Assembly: GCF_026341815.1 (NCBI RefSeq)
Contig: NZ_JAPENX010000001.1
Coordinates: 5,642,001-5,706,000, forward strand
Direction of reading: 5' to 3'
Length of the DNA stretch: 64,000 nt
Source: Streptomyces sp. NBC_00572
Lineage (GTDB): Bacteria > Actinomycetota > Actinomycetes > Streptomycetales > Streptomycetaceae
The position numbers and the translations under genes were made by a program. The notes beneath the pieces were generated by a model, which was not told the DNA's origin, made no database searches, and worked only from the letters and a program-made list of their open reading frames with translations. Of this stretch, positions 7,784-16,946 are shown piece after piece. Position 1 is the first letter of the stretch, and every line of letters begins with the position of its first letter.

Positions 7784-8020
7784 ATGGATCGCATATACAA
7801 CGGCATGCCCGCCGCTGAGCTCGGTGCCGAGGGTTGGCACAAGCCCTGGAGCGGCGGGAACGGGGGCAACTGCGTGGAGGCCATGAAGCTGGCCGACGGC
7901 AGAGTCGCCGTGCGACAGTCCGCAGACCCTGAAGGACCCGCGCTCATCTACACCCACGGGGAGATCGCAGCTTTCATCCAGGGGGCCAAATCCGGTCAGG
8001 CTGACTTTCTGCTCACCTGA
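7784..8020 (+). CDS. DUF397 small protein, partner of the XRE regulator
   Basis: A 78-aa protein with typical DUF397 features: WHKPWSGGNGGNCVEAM, AVRQSADPEGPALIYT, and a helix ending EIAAFIQGAKSGQADF. ATG directly follows the stop of the XRE gene, and AAGGAG lies 6 nt before it inside the upstream coding end, so translation is coupled. DUF397 proteins pair with DUF5753 regulators and are thought to counteract them, somewhat like an antitoxin pair. Confidence 0.92.
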   Translation: MDRIYNGMPAAELGAEGWHKPWSGGNGGNCVEAMKLADGRVAVRQSADPEGPALIYTHGEIAAFIQGAKSGQADFLLT

Positions 8021-8094
8021 CCCCTTCCGTCACGCCCCTACCGTCGCGTAACTCTTGCTGTAGCGCCACTCGTTCATCCCGACCAGGAGAGCCG

Positions 8095-8913
8095 ATGACC
8101 CAGGACCCCGCATCCCCGCGGAGTGAGATACGCATCGACACCAGCACGCCGCATCCGGCACGCATGTACGACTGGTTCCTGGGCGGCAAGGACAATTACC
8201 CGGTCGACGAGGCGATGGCGCGCCAGCTGCTCACCGTCGACGCCCGGGGCCGGGACATGGCCCGCGTCAACCGGGCCTTCATGCACCGCGCCATCCGCTG
8301 GCTCAGCGCCCACGGCGTCCGCCAGTACCTGGACGTCGGTACGGGCATCCCGACCGAGCCCAACCTGCACCAGATCGCGCAGGGGGCCGCGCGGGACTCC
8401 CGGATCGTCTACTGCGACAACGACCCGATCGTGCTCGCGCACGCGGCCGCCCTGCTGCGCTCGACCCCGGAAGGGGCCACCGAGTACATCCAGGCGGACG
8501 CCCGCGAACCCGAGATCATCCTTGAAAGGGCCGGAAAGGTCCTTGATTTCGATCAGCCCATCGCACTGTCGATGCTCGCCCTGCTGCACTTCGTGGGGGA
8601 CGAGGACGGCGCGTACGAGCTGGTCCGCAAGCTCGTGGACCAGTTGGCGCCGGGCAGTTACCTGGTCCTCTCCCATGTCACCGGGGACTTCAACCCCGAG
8701 GGCGCGGCGGAGGCGGTCGCGATGTACAAGGCGCGCGGGCTGACCCTGCGGCCCCGCTCGCGGGACGAGCTGGCCGCGTTCTTCGACGGCATGGAGTTCG
8801 TCGAGCCCGGCGTCTCCCTCACCGCCGAGTGGCACCCGGAGCTGGGTGAGCCGGTCCCGGTGCCGGGCGACGAGCCCATCCCGGGATGGGCCGCGGTGGC
8901 CCGCAAGCTCTGA
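8095..8913 (+). CDS. DUF574-type S-adenosyl methyltransferase (Methyltransf_19)
   Basis: A 272-aa protein of the actinobacterial DUF574/Methyltransf_19 family. Hallmarks are HPARMYDWFLGGKDNYPVDE near the start, DVGTGIPTEPNLHQIAQ as motif I, VYCDNDPIVLAHA as motif II, and a FDQPIALSMLALLHF strand. Family members often sit beside XRE/DUF397 modules, as here, but their substrate is unknown. ATG has AGGAGA 5 nt upstream. The gene ends at a bidirectional hairpin shared with the convergent M64 peptidase. Confidence 0.92.
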   Translation: MTQDPASPRSEIRIDTSTPHPARMYDWFLGGKDNYPVDEAMARQLLTVDARGRDMARVNRAFMHRAIRWLSAHGVRQYLDVGTGIPTEPNLHQIAQGAARDSRIVYCDNDPIVLAHAAALLRSTPEGATEYIQADAREPEIILERAGKVLDFDQPIALSMLALLHFVGDEDGAYELVRKLVDQLAPGSYLVLSHVTGDFNPEGAAEAVAMYKARGLTLRPRSRDELAAFFDGMEFVEPGVSLTAEWHPELGEPVPVPGDEPIPGWAAVARKL

Positions 8914-8925
8914 CGGGAACAGCGC

Positions 8926-8965
8926 GAAGGAGGCCCGCCGACATGTCGTCGGCGGGCCTCCCTTC
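8926..8965. terminator. bidirectional terminator between methyltransferase and M64 peptidase
   Basis: A stem of about 17 bp with one bulged base pairs 8926-8942 with 8948-8965. It lies 13 nt after one stop and 3 nt after the other on the opposite strand. Confidence 0.9.
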
Positions 8966-8968
8966 GTT

Positions 8969-10855
8969 CTACGGCTCCACCAGCGTCACCCGGAAGCTCC
9001 GCGCCGGGCCGACGTTGCCGGCCGCGTCGATCGTGCGGTACTCGATCGTGTGCGTGCCGTAGTCGGGGGTCGCGTCGTCCCACGGCACCGCGCGGCTCCG
9101 GCCGAGCTTCCCGTACACGAGGTCGTCGATCACCGTGCCGCCCGGTGTGAAGCGGAACGGCGCGTCCGCGTCCGTCGGCCAGCCGTAGTACGTGTACCAG
9201 CCGTCGCCGTCGACCCGGAACTGGCTCACCACCGCGCCCTCCTGATCGTCCCGCGCGGTCAGCCGCATCGTGAACGGGCCGTCGTAGACGTACTCCACGG
9301 GGCGCCCCGGGCGCCGTACCGTACGCAGCGGATCCGACAGCTCGTACGACGCCGAGGCCGCGCGGGCGTCCACGGTCCAGCTCAACGTCTCGCCCGTGCC
9401 CGCGAGACGGGCCGTCAGGGTGTGGGTGCCAGGAGTGAGACGGAACGAACGCAGGTCCACATCACGGTCGTTGGGACCGGTCGCGACGGGCCGGCCGTCA
9501 AGGTGCCAGCGCACGGCAGGGGTTCGGTCCACCGCGTGGGTGGTGTCCGCGTGGACGACCGACCGGGCACCGACGGGTGAGCCGGTGGGCGTGTGGCCGG
9601 TGAACGCGGCACCGGTTCCGTCGCGCATGGTGGTGAGCGACGGGTCGATCGTCCAGCCGACGGTCCGGGTGAGCGCCTCCGAGGCGCGGACCGCCGGGTC
9701 GCGGACGAAGGGTGTCGGGTCGGTGACCGTCGCCGTGAGCGTGTGCGCGCCGGGGGTGAGTCGCAGTGTCCGCAGGTCGACCGTGCGAGCGCCGCGCGTG
9801 GGCAGGGTCCGTCCGTCAAGCCGCCAGGTCACGGCGAGCGCGCCGCCGACCGGGTGCAGGGTGTCCACCCACACCGTCCGGTCCGCCCCGATCGGTGCGG
9901 TGGCCGGAGTGTGGTCCTGGATCAGGTTCACCTTGGCGGAGATGGCCTGGACCATCACCTCGCGCTCCACCTGGTCGAAGGCGTAGCCGAGGGTCTTCAT
10001 CAGGGAGTGGCGGCTCGGTCGCCAGACACCCTTGGTGCTGTACATGCCGCCCTCGAAGCGGCCGATGACGCCGCCCGACTCGCTCTCCTCGCCGAGCCAG
10101 CGCCACCACTTGGCCCGCTGCTCCAGCATCTGGCGCTCCGTCAGGAGCGTGTGATGGGTGGAAGAGGGCTCGGGGCCGGAGTACGCCCCGCCCGGCACCC
10201 CTCGCCCGTAGTAGTCGTACTCGTCCTGGAGGCCGCCGAGCGAGTGACCTATCTCGTGCGGGGTGATGAGCGACGAGAGCGCGTTGCCGCCGGACGCGGT
10301 GGCGTAACTGCCGCCCGCGCCACCGTAGGTGGAGCTGTGCGCGAGGGCGACGATCTGCCGGTTGGCGCGGCTCGTGCCGGGGACGAGATCGGCGAGCGCG
10401 CCGGCCTTGCGGCTGTCGACGGTCAGCAGCCGCTGGACACTGCCCGGGTTGCAGCCGCCCCAGAACCCCATGTCGAGCGCGGTGTCGCGGACGGGGGCGT
10501 CGAGGCCGGGATCGCAGTCCACGCCCGACTCGGCCGAAGGGGCCTCCACCGCCCAGACGTTGATGTACGAGCGGTACGAGGCGAAGGGCTCGATGCTCCA
10601 CAGGGTGTACAGATGTCGTTCCAGGTCCGCGCGGAACGCGGGCATCTCCGCCGCGGTGTAGCCGTCGCCCATGAACACCAGGTTGAACCGCCGGTCCGCC
10701 GGCCCTGTGGTCTGGACGGGGACGACGGCCGGACCGTCACCGTTCGCGGGTGTCTCCGCCGCCGCCGGTATGGTTCCCACCAGGCCGACGGCCAGCAGGC
10801 AGACCGCGACGAGACGGGCCACCTCTCGCCGAACTCCCTTGTTCTGTGAGGTCAT
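8969..10855 (-). CDS. exported M64 (IgA-peptidase-type) zinc metallopeptidase
   Basis: A 628-aa protein with a Sec signal (RLVAVCLLAVGLVGTIPAAAE). FNLVFMGDGYTAAEM and SYINVWAVEAPSAESG are M64 hallmarks, and the zinc site PHEIGHSLGGLQDE lies near residue 198. After the catalytic domain come two similar beta modules, each with a WxLDGR start and a RLTPGxHTLTA end (about residues 335-380 and 435-480), and a C-terminal Ig-like module ending in IDAAGNVGPARSFRV. A TAGGCT box (10864-10869, minus) is 8 nt before ATG. The substrate is probably extracellular protein. Confidence 0.9.
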   Translation of the reverse strand: MTSQNKGVRREVARLVAVCLLAVGLVGTIPAAAETPANGDGPAVVPVQTTGPADRRFNLVFMGDGYTAAEMPAFRADLERHLYTLWSIEPFASYRSYINVWAVEAPSAESGVDCDPGLDAPVRDTALDMGFWGGCNPGSVQRLLTVDSRKAGALADLVPGTSRANRQIVALAHSSTYGGAGGSYATASGGNALSSLITPHEIGHSLGGLQDEYDYYGRGVPGGAYSGPEPSSTHHTLLTERQMLEQRAKWWRWLGEESESGGVIGRFEGGMYSTKGVWRPSRHSLMKTLGYAFDQVEREVMVQAISAKVNLIQDHTPATAPIGADRTVWVDTLHPVGGALAVTWRLDGRTLPTRGARTVDLRTLRLTPGAHTLTATVTDPTPFVRDPAVRASEALTRTVGWTIDPSLTTMRDGTGAAFTGHTPTGSPVGARSVVHADTTHAVDRTPAVRWHLDGRPVATGPNDRDVDLRSFRLTPGTHTLTARLAGTGETLSWTVDARAASASYELSDPLRTVRRPGRPVEYVYDGPFTMRLTARDDQEGAVVSQFRVDGDGWYTYYGWPTDADAPFRFTPGGTVIDDLVYGKLGRSRAVPWDDATPDYGTHTIEYRTIDAAGNVGPARSFRVTLVEP

Positions 10856-10924
10856 GGGGCGCGAGCCTAGGCCGCGCCCCCGGTCCCGTAAAGATGTTCG
10901 TCAGCCGTACAAGCGGGTGTCGAT

Positions 10925-12268
10925 TCAGTGCCGCAGATACGCCAGGCCCGCGTGCTCCGCCGTGTAGCCCTCCACCAGCCGGCGGGCCACCGTCACCGAG
11001 TCGACCAGCGGATGGAGGGCGAAGGCCTTGACGGCGGTCGCCCGCGAGCCGCTCTCCGCCGCCGCGAGGACCTCCCGCTCCACCGCCTTCACCGCGGTCA
11101 CCAGGCCGACCGCGTGGTACGGCAGCGGGGACACCGACACGGGATGGGCGCCGTTCGCGTCGACGAAGCAGGGCACCTCGATCACCGCGTCCGCGTCGAG
11201 CGCGGCCAGCGTCGTGCCGTTGCGGACGTTGAGGATCAGGGTGGCCCGCTCATTGCGCGCGACCGCCCGCATGAGGGCGAGCGCCACCTTCTCGTAGCCG
11301 CCCGACTCCAGGTCCTCCTCGTCGCGCTCCCCGATCCCGGCGGCCTCCCGGTTGGCCGCCATGTAGGTGGCCTCACGGTCGGCGAGCGTACGGTGCCAGG
11401 CGTCGAGGGCGCCGGTGTCGGGCTTCCCCATCTCCTCGTAGAAGCCGGCCTGTTGGTCACGGAGATAGGCGCCGCGCGTCCGCTCCGCGGTCCGGTAGGC
11501 GTGCACGGCCTCCCGGTTGAAGTAGTAGTAGTGCAGATACTCGTTGGGGATCGCGCCCAGCGAGCGCAGCCACTCCGGGCCGAACAGCCGACCCTCCTCG
11601 AAGGAGCCGAGCGCCTCCTCGTCGGCGAGCAGCCGCGGCAGCTCGTCCCGGCCGGCGATCCTCAACCCCCGCAGCCAGCCCAGGTGGTTGAGGCCCACGT
11701 AGTCGATCCAGGCCTCGTCCGGGTCGGCGCCCAGGATGCGGGCGACCCGGCGGCCCAGGCCCACGGGGGAGTCGCAGATGCCGACGACCCGGTCGCCGAG
11801 GATCCGGGACATCGCCTCCGTGACCAGGCCCGCCGGGTTGGTGAAGTTGATGACCCAGGCGTCCGGGGCGAGTTCGGCGATCCTGCGCGCGATGTGCACG
11901 GCGACGGGAACGGTCCGCAGCCCGTACGCGATACCGCCCGCGCCCACCGTCTCCTGGCCGAGCACGCCCTCGGCGAGCGCGATCCGCTCGTCGGCGGCCC
12001 TGCCCTCCAGACCCCCGACCCGGATCGCGGAGAACACGAAGTCGGCCCCGCGCAGCGCCTCGTCCAGGTCCGTCGTCGCCGTGACGCCGGGTGCGTCCCG
12101 CACGCCCTCGCCTTGCTCCGCGAGGACCCTGGCGATGGCCGAGAGCCGTCCCTCGTCGAGGTCGTACAGGGTGACATGGGTGACCCGCCCCTCGGCGTGA
12201 TCGCCGAGGAGAGCGCCGTACACCAGCGGCACCCGGAACCCGCCGCCTCCGAGAATCGTCAGTTTCAT
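10925..12268 (-). CDS. glycoside hydrolase family 4 (6-phospho-beta-glucosidase-like)
   Basis: A 447-aa cytoplasmic protein. The Rossmann start KLTILGGGGFRVPLVYGALL, the VINFTNPAGLVTEAM motif, GICDSPVGLGRR, and DYVGLNHLGWLRG are typical of GH4 enzymes, which cleave glycosides by an NAD+ and Mn2+-dependent redox-elimination mechanism. CDS in GICDSP suggests the phospho-glucosidase subgroup. A TAGCGT box (12275-12280, minus) 6 nt before ATG implies a leaderless mRNA. No transporter gene is adjacent, so the sugar source is unclear. Confidence 0.92.
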   Translation of the reverse strand: MKLTILGGGGFRVPLVYGALLGDHAEGRVTHVTLYDLDEGRLSAIARVLAEQGEGVRDAPGVTATTDLDEALRGADFVFSAIRVGGLEGRAADERIALAEGVLGQETVGAGGIAYGLRTVPVAVHIARRIAELAPDAWVINFTNPAGLVTEAMSRILGDRVVGICDSPVGLGRRVARILGADPDEAWIDYVGLNHLGWLRGLRIAGRDELPRLLADEEALGSFEEGRLFGPEWLRSLGAIPNEYLHYYYFNREAVHAYRTAERTRGAYLRDQQAGFYEEMGKPDTGALDAWHRTLADREATYMAANREAAGIGERDEEDLESGGYEKVALALMRAVARNERATLILNVRNGTTLAALDADAVIEVPCFVDANGAHPVSVSPLPYHAVGLVTAVKAVEREVLAAAESGSRATAVKAFALHPLVDSVTVARRLVEGYTAEHAGLAYLRH

Positions 12269-12382
12269 GCTCGTACGCTACTCGGACGCACCCTCTGAGC
12301 AGCGGGATTCCGCCCCGGCGTCCACGCGGCCGTCCACATGCCGGGCGCCGACGCCGCCCACCCGGTGGGGGACAATGGCGGC

Positions 12383-12832
12383 ATGTCCCGACGCAAGACC
12401 CGCCCGCGCACGTCCGCCCCTCGCCCGTCCGCGTCCGCCGTGACGGCGGAATCTCCCTGCCCGTGCGGCCTCGACGCCCCGTACGGCGCGTGCTGCGGCC
12501 GGTTCCACACGGGTACGGGCGGCACGGCGCCCACCGCAGAGCTGCTCATGCGCTCCCGTTACTGCGCCTTCGTCGTCCGTGATGAGGCGTATCTGCTGCG
12601 CACCTGGGCGCCGGAGACACGGCCCGCCGAGGTCGACTTCGACCCGGGGATGCGCTGGACCGGCCTGGAGATCGAGTCGGCCACCGTCGGCACCGCGTTC
12701 CACCAGCACGGCACCGTCACCTTCACCGCGCGCTACGTCCACGGCGGCGAGCCCGGCGCGATGCACGAACGGAGCCGCTTCGCCCGCGACGAGGGCGCGT
12801 GGGTGTACGTGGACGGCGACGTCACCGTCTAG
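12383..12832 (+). CDS. YchJ-family SEC-C metal-binding protein
   Basis: A 149-aa protein. An Arg/Ser-rich N-terminal tail precedes a SEC-C-like Cys cluster (CPCGLDAPYGACCGRFH), then the NTF2-like YchJ domain with AELLMRSRYCAFVVRDEAYLL and FTARYVH. The Cys residues likely bind zinc; the function is unknown. ATG at 12383 is chosen over 12338 because a -10-like GACAAT (12371-12376) stands 6 nt before it. Confidence 0.88.
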   Translation: MSRRKTRPRTSAPRPSASAVTAESPCPCGLDAPYGACCGRFHTGTGGTAPTAELLMRSRYCAFVVRDEAYLLRTWAPETRPAEVDFDPGMRWTGLEIESATVGTAFHQHGTVTFTARYVHGGEPGAMHERSRFARDEGAWVYVDGDVTV

Positions 12833-12993
12833 GACTTGTCCGTCGTGTTGCAGCGCCCACCCGACAGGGTTTCCCCCGCTGTGCATACGTCCCCCCTGTG
12901 ATCTCCCTGCTGTCCGGAACCGGCGCAGGCCGCTGGCTGCGCACGTGATCGCCCGGACAGGACCTGGCCGGGAGCCGGTAGACCGGCAGCCGG

Positions 12994-13025
12994 CGGGACG
13001 GGGCCCGAGGCCCCCCGCGGTCCCG
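12994..13025. terminator. hairpin between YchJ and MFS transporter genes
   Basis: Nested arms cgggac/gtcccg (12994-12999, 13020-13025) and ggggcc/ggcccc (13000-13005, 13009-13014) form a GC-rich stem-loop just past the transporter stop. Bases 12833-12993 otherwise hold no supported feature. Confidence 0.6.
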
Positions 13026-13027
13026 GG

Positions 13028-15142
13028 TCAGACGCCGGTGGTCCTGCTCAGGGCGCGACCGCCGTCGCCGTCGAGCGACCGGTCGGGGAGGCCGTTCGCC
13101 AGGTCCTCGGCGACGACCTTCTTGGCGATGGCGTCCGTCGCCACCCGCAGTTCGGGGCCGCTGGGCCGACCGCTCTCCTGCTCGACGCGGTCCGAGAGCC
13201 AGTCGCCCCACGCGTGCGTGATCACGTCCGCCTCGCGCTTGCCCGCCTGGGTGTGGGAGAGCAGATGGCCGTCACGGGTCAGGAAGCCCTCGTCGACCAT
13301 CCGGTCGAAGACCGGCAGCAGCACTTCGGGCGGGACCCGCCGCCCCGCCGAGATCAGTCCCAGGCTCGCGTGGCCGACCGTCCGCGTGTAGAGCTCGACC
13401 TGCATCACCGCCCACGCCCCGGCCGTGTCGAGCCGTGTGTCGGAGGTATCGAGGATCCGCCGTGCGGTGGTGAGGTCGATCCGGCGCATGATCCTGCCCA
13501 CGGCCAGTTCCAGGTGCTGGGCGGAGTCGCCCGACGAGGTGGGGGAGGCGAAGCCCTCGCCCATGTCGGGGGCGGCGGCGCGCGCCGAGTCGCGGAGGGT
13601 CACCTGCTTGAGGAAGAGCGCGACGACGAAGCCGACGGCGGCGACCGGCACCGTCCAGAGGAAGACGGTGTGGAGGGTGTCCGCGTAGGCGTTGACGATC
13701 GGTTCCGCCACCTGGTCCGGCAGGCCGTGCACTCCGGCCGGGCTCTGCGCGGCCTGCGCGAGTCCCGACGGATCCACGCCGAGGCTCTCGGCGACGGCCG
13801 TGGCCTCGCCGACCCCCGCCGCGAGGTTGGGGGTGAGGGCGTTGACGTAGATCGTGCCGAAGACGGCGGTGCCGAAGGAGCTGCCGAGGGTACGGAAGAA
13901 GGTGACGCCGGAGGTGGCGGTGCCGAGGTCGGCGTAGTCGACGGTGTTCTGCACGGCGATGGTGAGGACCTGCATGCACAGGCCGATGCCGACGCCGAGC
14001 ACGAACATGTACAGCGACGCCAGCCAGGTGCTGGTGCCCGGCTCCATCAGCGACAGCAGATAGAGCCCGAGCCCCATCACCAGACAGCCGACGATCGGGA
14101 AGATCCGGTAGTGCCCCGTCTTGCTGACCACGTTGCCGCTGAAGATGGACGCGATGAGCAGGCCGACGACCATGGGCAGGGTGCGGATGCCGGAGACGGT
14201 CGCCGAGTCCCCGTCGACGTACTGGAGGTACGTCGGCAGGAAGGTCATCGCGCCGAGCATGGCGAAGCCGACGACGAAGCTCAGCACGGAGCAGACGGTG
14301 AAGACCGGATTGCCGAACAGCCGCATGGGCAACATGGGTTCGTCCGCACGGGTCTCCACCCAGCAGAACAGGGCGAGCGCGATGAGACCGCCGGCGAAGA
14401 GGCCGATGATGACCCCGGAGGTCCAGGCGTACTCGTTGCCGCCCCAACTGGTCGCCAGGATCAGGGCGCTGGCTCCGGCGGCGACCAGCGCGATGCCGGC
14501 GTAGTCGATGATCGGCTTGCTCGCCGACCGTACGGAGGGGATCGTGCGGGCGGCGGCGATGACGACCAGGATCGCGATGGGCACATTGACGTAGAAGGCC
14601 CAGCGCCAGCTGAGATGGTCGGTGAACAGACCGCCGAGCAGGGGGCCGATGACGGTGGAGACACCGAACACCGCCCCGATCGCGCCCTGGTACTTGCCGC
14701 GTTCGCGCAGCGGGATCACATCGGCGATGAGCGCCATCGAGGTGACCATGAGGCCGCCCGCGCCGATGCCCTGGAGGCCGCGCCAGACGATCAGCAGCGT
14801 CATGTTCGTGGCGAGTCCGCAGAGGAACGAGCCGGTGATGAAGACGATCGCCGAGATCTGGAAGATCACCTTGCGGCCGAACAGGTCGCCGAACTTGCCG
14901 ACGAGGACGGTCGCGACCGTCTCGGCGAGCAGGTACGCGGTGACCACCCACGACATGTGGGCGGCGCCCCCGAGATCCGAGACGATCGTGGGCAGGGCGG
15001 TGCCGACGATCGTCTGGTCGAGGGCGGCGAGGAGGACACCCAGCATGATCGTGCCGAAGACGATGTTGCGGCGGCGGCTGTCGAGCACGGGTGGCTCGGT
15101 GGCGGCCGGGGGCGCGGGCGCTGCGTCGCTGGTCGTGGTCAC
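13028..15142 (-). CDS. DHA2-type MFS drug exporter with fused C-terminal winged-helix-like domain
   Basis: A 704-aa protein. Residues 25-510 form a 14-TM DHA2/EmrB-type exporter: MLGVLLAALDQTIVGTALPTI (motif D1), VGKFGDLFGRKVIF (motif A), and WRGLQGIGAGGLMVTSMALI. After the last helix (FVVALFL) come about 170 hydrophilic residues, with a second domain from about 535 whose pattern (LPVFDRMVDEGFLTRDGHLLSHTQAGKREAD) looks like a MarR/PadR winged helix. It starts with GTG. Similar fused MFS proteins occur in Streptomyces, but the role of the tail is unknown. Substrates are probably hydrophobic drugs. Confidence 0.92.
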   Translation of the reverse strand: MTTTSDAAPAPPAATEPPVLDSRRRNIVFGTIMLGVLLAALDQTIVGTALPTIVSDLGGAAHMSWVVTAYLLAETVATVLVGKFGDLFGRKVIFQISAIVFITGSFLCGLATNMTLLIVWRGLQGIGAGGLMVTSMALIADVIPLRERGKYQGAIGAVFGVSTVIGPLLGGLFTDHLSWRWAFYVNVPIAILVVIAAARTIPSVRSASKPIIDYAGIALVAAGASALILATSWGGNEYAWTSGVIIGLFAGGLIALALFCWVETRADEPMLPMRLFGNPVFTVCSVLSFVVGFAMLGAMTFLPTYLQYVDGDSATVSGIRTLPMVVGLLIASIFSGNVVSKTGHYRIFPIVGCLVMGLGLYLLSLMEPGTSTWLASLYMFVLGVGIGLCMQVLTIAVQNTVDYADLGTATSGVTFFRTLGSSFGTAVFGTIYVNALTPNLAAGVGEATAVAESLGVDPSGLAQAAQSPAGVHGLPDQVAEPIVNAYADTLHTVFLWTVPVAAVGFVVALFLKQVTLRDSARAAAPDMGEGFASPTSSGDSAQHLELAVGRIMRRIDLTTARRILDTSDTRLDTAGAWAVMQVELYTRTVGHASLGLISAGRRVPPEVLLPVFDRMVDEGFLTRDGHLLSHTQAGKREADVITHAWGDWLSDRVEQESGRPSGPELRVATDAIAKKVVAEDLANGLPDRSLDGDGGRALSRTTGV

Positions 15143-15228
15143 TCTCGCAGCGTCACATCGGCCCCGACCAGGTGCATGCGGGGGACGGCCGAACGGGCGG
15201 ACCGGTGAGGCGTGGTCCGGCCGGACCG

Positions 15229-15480
15229 TCAGGGTGTGACCGGCAGCTTCGGGTGGTGCTTGGCGAGGATCTTGTTGGCACGTGCGAGCGCGGCGAGGGC
15301 GTGCTCACGGTCCGCCCGGTCCTCCGCGCACAGGGGTCCCCGGAAGCGGTACACCTCGCGCGCCGCGCAGTCCGCGTCGACCTCGGCCTGGAGGACGTGC
15401 AGCGGCAGGCAGGAGCCGATCAGCGCGGCGACACGGTCGGGGATCGGGACGGGTACGAGGCGCGAGGGCGAGGTGATCAC
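15229..15480 (-). CDS. small conserved-looking hypothetical protein
   Basis: An 83-aa protein with no family I recognise. Its composition is balanced (PDRVAALIGSCLPLHVLQAEV, ALARANKILAKHHPKLP) and unlike the Arg/Pro-rich shadow frames here, which supports it being real. It lies 86 nt downstream of the MFS transporter start, on the same strand. Confidence 0.5.
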   Translation of the reverse strand: MITSPSRLVPVPIPDRVAALIGSCLPLHVLQAEVDADCAAREVYRFRGPLCAEDRADREHALAALARANKILAKHHPKLPVTP

Positions 15481-15835
15481 GGGTCAGTCCTAGTGGGTCC
15501 GGGAAGCGTACGGAAGGGTCTGCTCTCCATACGTACCGGATCGCCGTACGGGTTCCGGCACGGCGATGTCGCGGTGGGGCAACGACGCGACGGCGCTCCG
15601 GAGGCGCGCGCGGGTATCCGGGCGGGCGAGCGGGTACGGTCGCCGGATGCTGCCGGGGGCGTTCTCGCAGGTACGGGCCCGGGCGGTCGCCGCGGGATTG
15701 TTCACCGTCCCTGCGTATCGTCCGTACGTACGACGAACGCATGCTCGATGAAGGGGTGTTGGGGCCGACGGGGCGCTCGTCGAATGTGAAGCATCTCACT
15801 CGGCGGATCGGCGTCCTCCGGACGCGGTCCGGACG
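15481..15835. other. 355-bp region without a supported gene
   Basis: Short open frames here are Arg/Pro-rich and unconvincing. A near-palindrome around CGTACGTACG lies at 15718-15736 and may be regulatory; nothing else was recognised. Confidence 0.5.
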
Positions 15836-16894
15836 CTACGTCAGGATCTCGGACAGGTCGTACGAGACGGGCTCGTCCAGCTGCTCGTATCCGCAGGACT
15901 CCGGAGCCCGGTCCGGGCGCCACCGTTTGAACTGCGCCGTGTGCCGGAAGCGGTCGCCCTCCATGTGGTCGTACCCCACCTCGCAGACCCGCTCGGGCCG
16001 CAGCGCCACCCACGACAGGTCCTTCTTCCCCGACCAGCGGCTCGGCGCACCCGGCAGCCGCGCACCCGCGTGCGCGGCCTCCTCCGCCCAGGCCGCCCAC
16101 GGGTGCCCGTCCGGAGGGTCCATCCGCAGCGGCTCCAGCTCCTCGATCAGCTCGGCCCGCCGCTGCGCGGTGAAGGCCGCGCACACCCCGACGTGCTGGA
16201 GGGCGCCCTTGTCGTCGTGCAGGCCGAGGAGCAGCGAGCCGACCACCGGGCCGCTCTTGTGGAAGCGGTAGCCGGCCACCACGACGTCGGCCGTCCGCTC
16301 GTGCTTGATCTTGTACATGAGGCGGGCGTCCGGCCGGTACGGCAGGTCGAGCGGCTTGGCGATCACCCCGTCGAGGCCCGCCCCCTCGTACTGCTCGAAC
16401 CAGCGGGCGGCCAGCTCGGCGTCCCGGGTCGCCGGGGCCAGATGGAGCGGCGCGTCGACGCCGTCGAGCATCCGCTCCAGGGCCTCCCGGCGCTCGCTCA
16501 GCGGGGTGTCGAGCAGTGAGGTGTCGCCGAGCGCCAGCAGGTCGAAGGCCACGAACAGCGCCGGGGTCGTCTCCGCCAGCATGCGGACCCGGGAGTCGGC
16601 CGGATGGATCCGCTCGCTGAGCCGGTCGAAGTCGAGGTGGCCGCCGTGCTCGATGACGATCTCGCCGTCGACCACGCAGCGCTCCGGCAGCCGGGTGGCG
16701 AGCGCCTCGACCAGCTCGGGGAAGTAGCGGGTGAGGGGCTTGCCGGTGCGGCTGCCGATGACGAGCTCCGGCCCGTCGCGGTGCACGATCGCGCGGAAGC
16801 CGTCCCACTTCGCCTCGTACTGCATCCCGGGCGGGATCCGCTTGACCGACTTGGCGAGCATCGGTTTCACGGGCGGCATCACCGGAAGATCCAT
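15836..16894 (-). CDS. ATP-dependent DNA ligase (LigC/LigD-ligase type)
   Basis: A 352-aa ligase. The adenylated lysine lies in QYEAKWDGFRA (K29); other nucleotidyltransferase motifs are IGSRTGKPLT, DGEIVIEHGG, FVAFDLLALG, DGVIAKPLDLPY and YKIKHERTADVVV. The C-terminal OB-fold ends in CEVGYDHMEGDRFRHTAQFKRWRPD. It seals nicks, probably in non-homologous end joining. ATG 16894 is chosen because MPPVKPMLAKSV is the conserved start and GACAAT (16901-16906, minus) sits 6 nt upstream. It is divergent from an NHEJ polymerase gene, 52 bp away. Ku is not in the window. Confidence 0.93.
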   Translation of the reverse strand: MDLPVMPPVKPMLAKSVKRIPPGMQYEAKWDGFRAIVHRDGPELVIGSRTGKPLTRYFPELVEALATRLPERCVVDGEIVIEHGGHLDFDRLSERIHPADSRVRMLAETTPALFVAFDLLALGDTSLLDTPLSERREALERMLDGVDAPLHLAPATRDAELAARWFEQYEGAGLDGVIAKPLDLPYRPDARLMYKIKHERTADVVVAGYRFHKSGPVVGSLLLGLHDDKGALQHVGVCAAFTAQRRAELIEELEPLRMDPPDGHPWAAWAEEAAHAGARLPGAPSRWSGKKDLSWVALRPERVCEVGYDHMEGDRFRHTAQFKRWRPDRAPESCGYEQLDEPVSYDLSEILT

Positions 16895-16946
16895 GAGGTG
16901 ATTGTCAGGTATGCGGGACTTGTCGGCGAGCCCTAGGCTGACCGGC
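16895..16946. promoter_or_regulatory. 52-bp divergent promoter of the NHEJ ligase/polymerase pair
   Basis: GACAAT (minus strand, 16901-16906) and TAGGCT (plus strand, 16934-16939) each stand 6-7 nt before their start codons, implying two leaderless transcripts from overlapping promoters. Confidence 0.6.

Noticed and set aside
13214..15208. A 664-codon plus-strand frame opposite the MFS exporter
   Set aside because: Asp/Glu/Gly/Arg-rich shadow of transmembrane codons on the other strand.
15490..15705. A 71-codon minus-strand frame in the gap before the ligase
   Set aside because: Arg/Pro/Ala-rich, no ribosome site and no resemblance to known proteins.
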